Assembly: GCA_003210315.1 (NCBI GenBank)
Contig: QCVQ01000008.1
Span: forward strand, 1 to 56,227
DNA from: Synechococcus sp. AG-686-F08
GTDB lineage: Bacteria > Cyanobacteriota > Cyanobacteriia > PCC-6307 > Cyanobiaceae
DNA length: 56,227 bases
Direction of reading: 5' to 3'
Part shown: one piece after another, positions 50,851-56,227 of the stretch
Numbering within the stretch: the stretch's first letter is position 1
How the letters are laid out: each line of letters begins with the position of its first letter
The notes under the pieces: model-generated
Seen by the model: the letters and a program-made list of their open reading frames with translations, nothing else
Databases searched by the model: none
What the model was told of the DNA's origin: nothing
Made by a program: the position numbers and the translations under genes

Positions 50851-51007
50851 AAAGACGCCAATTCTGGAAGAAGTCGTTCAAGGGAGCATTTCACGGGAGC
50901 TCCCCCTTGCACCCAAAACCTCATCAGAGCTGCAAACATTTGTTCAAGGCTGCCCAGAACCCCGAGAGATGGGCCGTAACCTGACGCAATCCGGCTTGCT
51001 CTCGTTC

Positions 51008-54000
51008 ATGACAGTGACCGCCAGTAGCGGCAGCCCAAGGGTTTCTCCTCAGCTGTACGACACCCTGCCGCTCTCCAGTGTCCGTCAGGCTGAGCAGCAG
51101 GACCGCTTCCCAGACGGTGGTGAGCTCGACACTCTGATCACGTTTTTCCGAAGCGGGAATGATCGACTTGACGCAGCGCGCCTCCTAGCAAGCAATGCAG
51201 AATCCATCGTTGCCCGTGCCGCCAATCGGATTTTTGTAGGCGGCACACCTCTCTCATTTTTGGAGGAGCCCCTCAGCACTGGTGAGGTGTCATCCAGGGA
51301 CGCCACTCCATTAGCAGCTGATCAGGTTGCATTCCAGGACTCAATTCGCACCTTCACAGGCACTGAGTCCAGCGGCAACAAGGGAAATTTCTTCAGCAGA
51401 CTGCTCCAGGGCAACGACGATGGTGATGTACGCATCGTTTTGCCGACAGGGTTTACAGCCATCAGTGTGGCGAAATACGGCCCAGGAAACATGCGCAAAT
51501 CCGTGCGCGATCTTGGCTGGTTCCTTCGCTATGTGGGCTATGCCTTAGTAGCCGGAGACCCAAGCATTCTTGCTGTTAATACACGCGGGTTAAGAGACCT
51601 GCTTGAAAAGGGTTGCTCCCTTTTGGCCACGAACGTGGCCCTCCAAGAAATGCGTGCAGCGTCTGCCGCATTATTAAGAGATCGCCCTGAGGCCCGTCGT
51701 CTCACCGTCGAGTGCTTTGACGTCTTGCTCAAAGAGCTCGCGGTCCCAACACCTTCGACCCGTCAGAATTTAGGAAGTTCCGTACGCCAGGGTCTTCAAC
51801 TCCCTGCGATCTATGCGTTGGCTTCCGAAACAGCTCAGCGTTTTGAAATGCGTTCAGGACTTTCCGGTGCTGAAAAGGCTGAGATTGTTCGCGCTGCCTA
51901 CAGGCAGGTATTCGAACGAGATATCGCTAAGGGGTACTCCCAAACCCCTTGTGAAGTGGAAGCAAGCCAGCTCTTGCAGGGCAAATTATCCATGCGCGAA
52001 TTCATTCGTGCACTCGGGAAAAGCAAGGAATACAGGACCCAGTTTTATGGCCGATTTGTCAACAGCAGAGTCGTAGAACTTGCTTACAGACATTTTCTTG
52101 GCCGGGGAATCAGTTCCCTCGAAGAATTTCGCAAGGCCTTCTCCATCGTTAGCAATCAAGGCCTCAATGGTCTTGTCGATGTCTTGATTAATGGTGCGGA
52201 GTACGCCCAAACCTTCGGAGAAGAAACCGTTCCTTACCTCCGTGATCTCGGCGAAGAGGCGCAGGAAAGTGCTGGCTGGGGTTCAAACCGCCGCCTATTC
52301 CGATTCAGCGCTCCTTTTGAATCTGCACCTCAATACGTCACCCTTTATGCGGCCTACCGCCAGCCTCTAGGAGACCAGCACGTCTACGGCGGTGGGAATG
52401 ATCCGATCGGCAATCAATACGGAGCGATTTTCCCGTCAGCGACTGCATCAGTTTCCACACGCCCAGCCCCCTTCGGATATGACACCCGACGGTTACTGGT
52501 GAGTAATGGCCTGACCCAACCGGGACAAATGGACAGTCCCCAGTTCCGCAGTAGCCGACCTCGCCGACTTGGGCCCACGGTTGTGCGTCTACAACAGATC
52601 GCAACGGGTGGAAACTCGATTCCACGCCGAGCTGGACAACCCAGCATCCGAGGGACTGAGTCAAGTACACAAGCAGTGATTAAAGCTGTTTATGTACAGG
52701 TTCTTGGAAATACCGGTTACGCCACCGAGAGAGTTGAAAGCGCCGAAAACAGACTTGAGAACGGTGATATCAATCTGCGTGAATTCATTCGCCTAGTTGC
52801 TCGGTCGAGTCCATTCCGTCGTCGCTACTGGGAAGGCCTTTACATCACCAAGGCCATCGAAGTCATGCACCGGCGTCTACTTGGCCGCCCCACATTTGGC
52901 CGCTGGGAAATCGACGCTTTATTCGACACCGCGGCGCGACAGGGTTTCTATGGCGTAGTCGATGCTCTTATCAATAGTCCAGAGTTTTCAGAATGCTTTG
53001 GTGATGACACCGTTCCCTATGAACGCTTCATCACTCCAAAGGATCTCACCAGTCGACGTGCCCCGACATGGAAAGAGGAACTCAATCTTGAAGCCCAAAT
53101 TGAGTTCAATCTAAGAACACGTCCTGAAATTAAATCAGGGAACAGCTTCAAGACTTCTGGTGACATAACCCCAAGAAATATTCAGTCCAAAGCAAACAGC
53201 TCGATTAACAACTGGGTGAGATCGGAACCACTCTCCAAATCTGACTCACGTGAATCGTCTATTGCACTGACCAAACCTGGCAGCACTACAACCAGTCAAA
53301 AGCAACCCACTTGGACAGCGAAAGTTAGTTTCAAAGGCTCTGCATCTCCAGAGGTACCAGGTGCACGCCTAAGCCGCGCCCTTGACAGTCAGGATGTAGC
53401 AGGCTTTGCCAGCAAAATAGGTACTTCGTCTTGGGTCGAGCTCAAGCCTCCATTTACTGAAGACGAATTAAAATATGCCATCGAAGAGACTTACCGACAA
53501 TTACTTAATTTCATACCTTTTGAAGGCGACAGGCTTACAAGTGCTGAGTCAAAACTGCGCAACTTAGATATTAATTTGGCGGAATTCATAGAAGCCGTCG
53601 CAATGAGCGACACTTTCCAACAAAGGCTCTCTCGAATCGCCCCCCTGCGGGTTGCGCCTGCAGCAAGTCTTGCCCTGCTTGGTCGATCGGCTAACCCATC
53701 AGAGGTAGCAGAATTTCTGAAGACACGAGCGGAGGAAGGTCAACGTCAAGCCATCACCAACATGATGAAACGTCGTAACCCAGCAGATTGCAATCGCCTT
53801 CTCCAGATCAAGCTCAGCTCTTTCTCAGGACGGACACCTTTCAGCAATTTGAAGAAGATGAGGGGAGATCAAATCCTTGCCCCCACACAACTGACTACTG
53901 GTTCGCAACTTGAACCCTTAGTTTTTCCCTCTACAGAAAGCCCAAGACCCAAATTTGGTTCGTCGACACGTCAATCCATTAGTGATCAAACATTTGCAGT

Positions 54001-54577
54001 TCCAACACAGGAAAGACAAAAGTCTGGTCTAGCAAATGCTCTTCAGACAAAAGACGCAAGTGGTTTCTCACGTCGAGGTGGAATCTCCTCAGCCATTCAA
54101 CTCAAAGTCCCATTCACAGAGGAAGAGCTTCAAATTGCCATAAGTGAAACTTACAGACAACTCCTGAACCGCATACCTCTCGACAATGAGCGCTTGGGCA
54201 CAGCCGAATCGCAATTGCGCAACATGGATGTTGACCTCTCAGGATTTGTGAAATCCATAGCGATGAGCGAGGCCTTTCAAAACCGCTTATTCAGCATGTC
54301 TCCTCTCCGCGCAGCTGCTGCAGCAGGGCTTGCATTACTCGGCCGCGCAAGCACACCGGCAGAAGTCTCAGAGTTTTTGATCACCCGCGCACGCGACGGT
54401 CAACAACAAGCAACTCTTTACTTCCTCAACAAAAGGAAGCAAGAGGAAGCCAATGATGTCCCACAAGTAAGTGGCATGACCACTACGCCAGGACAAGATC
54501 AAGCCACAGTTATTCGCACGTCAATGCTTTATAGAGGAAATGCAGGGCTTAACCCACCCATGGATTCGCCACTGTGA
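51008..54577 (+). CDS. apcE: Phycobilisome core-membrane linker (L-CM) and terminal emitter
   Basis: 1189 residues. The N-terminal phycobilin domain (1 to about 250) carries the chromophore cysteine at 203 (LLEKGCSLL) and a loop insertion. Four pfam00427-type linker repeats follow: about 280-420, 550-680, 815-935 and 1035-1150. Repeats 3 and 4 are very similar, as are the linkers before them. ApcE anchors the phycobilisome to the thylakoid and passes energy to PSII. I start at ATG 51008 (MTVTASSG); the frame extends to 50843, but family members start here. Heads the apc cluster. Confidence 0.95.
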   Translation: MTVTASSGSPRVSPQLYDTLPLSSVRQAEQQDRFPDGGELDTLITFFRSGNDRLDAARLLASNAESIVARAANRIFVGGTPLSFLEEPLSTGEVSSRDATPLAADQVAFQDSIRTFTGTESSGNKGNFFSRLLQGNDDGDVRIVLPTGFTAISVAKYGPGNMRKSVRDLGWFLRYVGYALVAGDPSILAVNTRGLRDLLEKGCSLLATNVALQEMRAASAALLRDRPEARRLTVECFDVLLKELAVPTPSTRQNLGSSVRQGLQLPAIYALASETAQRFEMRSGLSGAEKAEIVRAAYRQVFERDIAKGYSQTPCEVEASQLLQGKLSMREFIRALGKSKEYRTQFYGRFVNSRVVELAYRHFLGRGISSLEEFRKAFSIVSNQGLNGLVDVLINGAEYAQTFGEETVPYLRDLGEEAQESAGWGSNRRLFRFSAPFESAPQYVTLYAAYRQPLGDQHVYGGGNDPIGNQYGAIFPSATASVSTRPAPFGYDTRRLLVSNGLTQPGQMDSPQFRSSRPRRLGPTVVRLQQIATGGNSIPRRAGQPSIRGTESSTQAVIKAVYVQVLGNTGYATERVESAENRLENGDINLREFIRLVARSSPFRRRYWEGLYITKAIEVMHRRLLGRPTFGRWEIDALFDTAARQGFYGVVDALINSPEFSECFGDDTVPYERFITPKDLTSRRAPTWKEELNLEAQIEFNLRTRPEIKSGNSFKTSGDITPRNIQSKANSSINNWVRSEPLSKSDSRESSIALTKPGSTTTSQKQPTWTAKVSFKGSASPEVPGARLSRALDSQDVAGFASKIGTSSWVELKPPFTEDELKYAIEETYRQLLNFIPFEGDRLTSAESKLRNLDINLAEFIEAVAMSDTFQQRLSRIAPLRVAPAASLALLGRSANPSEVAEFLKTRAEEGQRQAITNMMKRRNPADCNRLLQIKLSSFSGRTPFSNLKKMRGDQILAPTQLTTGSQLEPLVFPSTESPRPKFGSSTRQSISDQTFAVPTQERQKSGLANALQTKDASGFSRRGGISSAIQLKVPFTEEELQIAISETYRQLLNRIPLDNERLGTAESQLRNMDVDLSGFVKSIAMSEAFQNRLFSMSPLRAAAAAGLALLGRASTPAEVSEFLITRARDGQQQATLYFLNKRKQEEANDVPQVSGMTTTPGQDQATVIRTSMLYRGNAGLNPPMDSPL

Positions 54578-55177
54578 GCTTGAGTGAGCTTCATTCAACG
54601 ATCTAGGGACATAACCACACAACAACCGAAGCTACTGACAATAAGTAAATTCAATGATTGATTAAATCCAATCGGGAAATACTTCCCCATCCACAGAAAA
54701 AACTCGTCCGCATATATCGACTCTCAACGAGGAAATTAACAAATTTTCACCCTTAACGAAAGTACCTATAAATCAATACGATCGGCTGTCAAATGGAGAG
54801 AAAAGGGTTTCAAATACTCGACACAGCCTTTTGTCTTTCATATTTTTGAATAGAAAAGTATCGCCTGAAAACTTCTTAATACGAGCGGCCTTGCAGCCAG
54901 TTCCGCAGCAATGAAGATCTGTTACCGACTGAGAAGCGATTCTTGCTGTTGAAGGAGAATAAAGAGGCGAAAGTTGGATACGGCTGCTGCCACTTCCAAC
55001 TTCTTCGAGAAAGGTCAACAGATACAACATCTGCACCCTTTTCGGCCTGGATTCCCCGTCCAACCCCCAAGCAGCCCTTAAGCTGCTAACTGATCTCCTA
55101 GAGATCACCAAATTCACCCCACATTCACCGGCATATCGGCCTCCTTCGGGCGGCCGCTTGTTTCGAGGTAGAACTGC
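54578..55177. other. apcE-apcA intergenic region
   Basis: 600 bases presumably holding the apcA promoter. No gene is supported. A long untranslated leader is likely. The stem-loop at 55137-55156 is described separately. Confidence 0.45.
55137..55156 (+). promoter_or_regulatory. Leader hairpin with TTCG loop before apcA
   Basis: CGGCC-T-CC, loop TTCG, GG-C-GGCCG: seven base pairs with one mismatch, closing a C(UUCG)G tetraloop. It ends 21 bases before the apcA ATG, just upstream of GAGGT. Confidence 0.6.
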
Positions 55178-55663
55178 ATGAGCATCGTCTCCAACTCGAT
55201 CATCAACGCGGACGCCGAAGCCCGCTATCTAAATCCTGGCGAATTGGACCAGATTAAGTCCTTTGTCAGTGGCGGACAACGCCGTTTGCGTGTAGCTCAG
55301 GTTCTCAGCGAGAGCCGTGAGCGCATCGTTAAAACAGCAGGCGGTCAGCTGTTCCAGAAACGTCCCGATGTCATTTCCCCTGGTGGCAATGCCTACGGCC
55401 AAGAGATGACCGCAACCTGCTTGCGTGACATGGACTATTACCTCCGCCTTGTCACCTACGGGGTTGTTGCTGGCGATGTCACACCGATCGAAGAGATTGG
55501 CGTGATTGGTGCCCGTGAGCTCTATCGCTCTCTTGGAACACCTCTTGAAGCCATGGCTGAGTCCGTGCGCGAAATGAAATCAGTTGCCATGAGTATCCTC
55601 ACAGGCTCAGATGCCGAAGAGGCTGGCTTCTATTTCGATTACGTGATCGGCGCTCTCGCCTGA
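55178..55663 (+). CDS. apcA: Allophycocyanin alpha subunit
   Basis: 161 residues. Start [20 protein letters not shown]; the phycocyanobilin cysteine is in [20 protein letters not shown]. Core trimer component of the phycobilisome. Followed by apcB after 42 bases. GAGGT before the ATG serves as ribosome binding site. Confidence 0.97.
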   Translation: MSIVSNSIINADAEARYLNPGELDQIKSFVSGGQRRLRVAQVLSESRERIVKTAGGQLFQKRPDVISPGGNAYGQEMTATCLRDMDYYLRLVTYGVVAGDVTPIEEIGVIGARELYRSLGTPLEAMAESVREMKSVAMSILTGSDAEEAGFYFDYVIGALA

Positions 55664-55705
55664 ATCATCGGAATCATCAATCTTCCACGCCACTTCATCT
55701 GATCC

Positions 55706-56194
55706 ATGCAAGACGCGATCACCAACGTCATCAACAAATCGGACGTTCAAGGCCTGTATTTGGACACCACGTCCATGACCAGCCTCGAGCAGTATTTCAC
55801 CAGTGGTGAACTGAGGGTCAAAGCTGCGGCAACGATTAGCGCCAATGCTTCTTCAATCATCAAAGAAGCTGTAGCCAAATCCCTGCTGTACTCGGACATC
55901 ACACGCCCAGGCGGCAACATGTACACCACTCGTCGTTATGCAGCTTGCATTCGCGACCTGGATTACTACTTGCGCTATTCCACCTACGCGATGCTCGCTG
56001 GTGACACCTCCATCCTTGATGAGCGTGTTCTGAACGGTCTTAAGGAGACCTACAACTCCCTGGGTGTGCCGATCGGCGCAACCGTTCAGGCCATCCAAGC
56101 CATGAAGGAAGTCACCGCTTCTTTGGTCGGTCCTGATGCTGGCAAAGAGATGGGTGTCTACTTCGACTACATCTGTTCTGGTCTTGGTAACTGA
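55706..56194 (+). CDS. apcB: Allophycocyanin beta subunit
   Basis: 162 residues. [20 protein letters not shown] start; chromophore cysteine in [20 protein letters not shown]. The Asn that is usually methylated lies in [10 protein letters not shown]. Pairs with ApcA. Its stop overlaps the apcC start by one base. Confidence 0.97.
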   Translation: MQDAITNVINKSDVQGLYLDTTSMTSLEQYFTSGELRVKAAATISANASSIIKEAVAKSLLYSDITRPGGNMYTTRRYAACIRDLDYYLRYSTYAMLAGDTSILDERVLNGLKETYNSLGVPIGATVQAIQAMKEVTASLVGPDAGKEMGVYFDYICSGLGN

Positions 56195-56227
56195 TGCGTC
56201 TCTTCAAGGTCACAGCCTGCATCCCCT
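56194..56227 (+). CDS. apcC: Phycobilisome core linker ApcC (L-C 7.8), truncated by window end
   Basis: The first 11 codons read [11 protein letters not shown], the standard ApcC start. ATG overlaps the apcB stop (TGATG). ApcC caps core cylinders. The rest lies beyond the window. Confidence 0.9.
   Translation, partial: MRLFKVTACIP

Noticed and set aside
50843-51007. N-terminal extension of the apcE frame by 55 codons
   Set aside because: ApcE proteins begin near MTVTASSG at 51008; the extension has no family character and would reach into the methyltransferase promoter and start.
54773-55117. 114-codon minus-strand frame in the apcA upstream region
   Set aside because: No family features, Ser/Arg-rich composition, and position in a promoter/leader region.

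Overview
The window comes from a marine unicellular cyanobacterium, most likely a Synechococcus of the picocyanobacterial radiation. The signs are a phycobilisome core operon (apcE, apcA, apcB, start of apcC), iron-stress antenna isiA, high-light-inducible proteins, a PsbY-like peptide, ferredoxin-thioredoxin reductase variable chain, PSRP-3/Ycf65, the divided ATP synthase gene set and several small cyanobacterial families (DUF2811, DUF1818, DUF3326, PSII S4). A coastal or cold-water strain that keeps isiA is plausible. The strain is an inference; the lineage is well supported.

Layout. 1-14.3 kb is housekeeping: prmA (partial) and serA, a PSII S4-domain gene, tRNA-Val(GAC), murD, an EVE-domain gene, rpoZ, an Hsp70-like gene with a membrane partner, ftrV, pyrR, gpmI and secG. 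14.7-19.3 kb holds mscL, then groES-groEL under a CIRCE operator, facing away from atpD-atpC. 19.4-29.3 kb is dense and largely operonic: PSRP-3, a HAD phosphatase, a ChaA-like exchanger, pepP, then a translationally coupled run DUF21/CBS - GTPase - nadD - nadE, and ald.

29.4-39.5 kb is an AT-rich accessory stretch with long non-coding gaps and tiny genes. It has an orphan SagB-type dehydrogenase, two nearly identical hli genes 6.3 kb apart, a PsbY-like peptide, a histidine-phosphatase lipoprotein and several unknown small proteins. A short decayed copy of the SagB C-terminus lies in front of the second hli, so the SagB-hli segment appears to have been duplicated and then eroded. Terminators without genes in this stretch suggest small RNAs.

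39.8-43.8 kb holds isiA and a tightly overlapping four-gene cluster (ferredoxin, 62-aa protein, DUF3326, SEC-C protein) with a 2-oxoglutarate oxygenase upstream. 43.9-50.9 kb is the main ATP synthase operon on the minus strand (methyltransferase - atpI - a - c - b' - b - delta - alpha - gamma), with stem-loops flanking the c-subunit gene. 51.0-56.2 kb is the phycobilisome core cluster, including an ApcE with four linker repeats.

How it works together: light capture (apc genes, isiA, hli), ATP synthesis (both atp clusters), redox signalling (ftrV, ferredoxin), NAD synthesis (nadD, nadE) and proteostasis (groESL, Hsp70-like) are the main themes. No transposase, integrase, CRISPR array or rRNA gene was seen.
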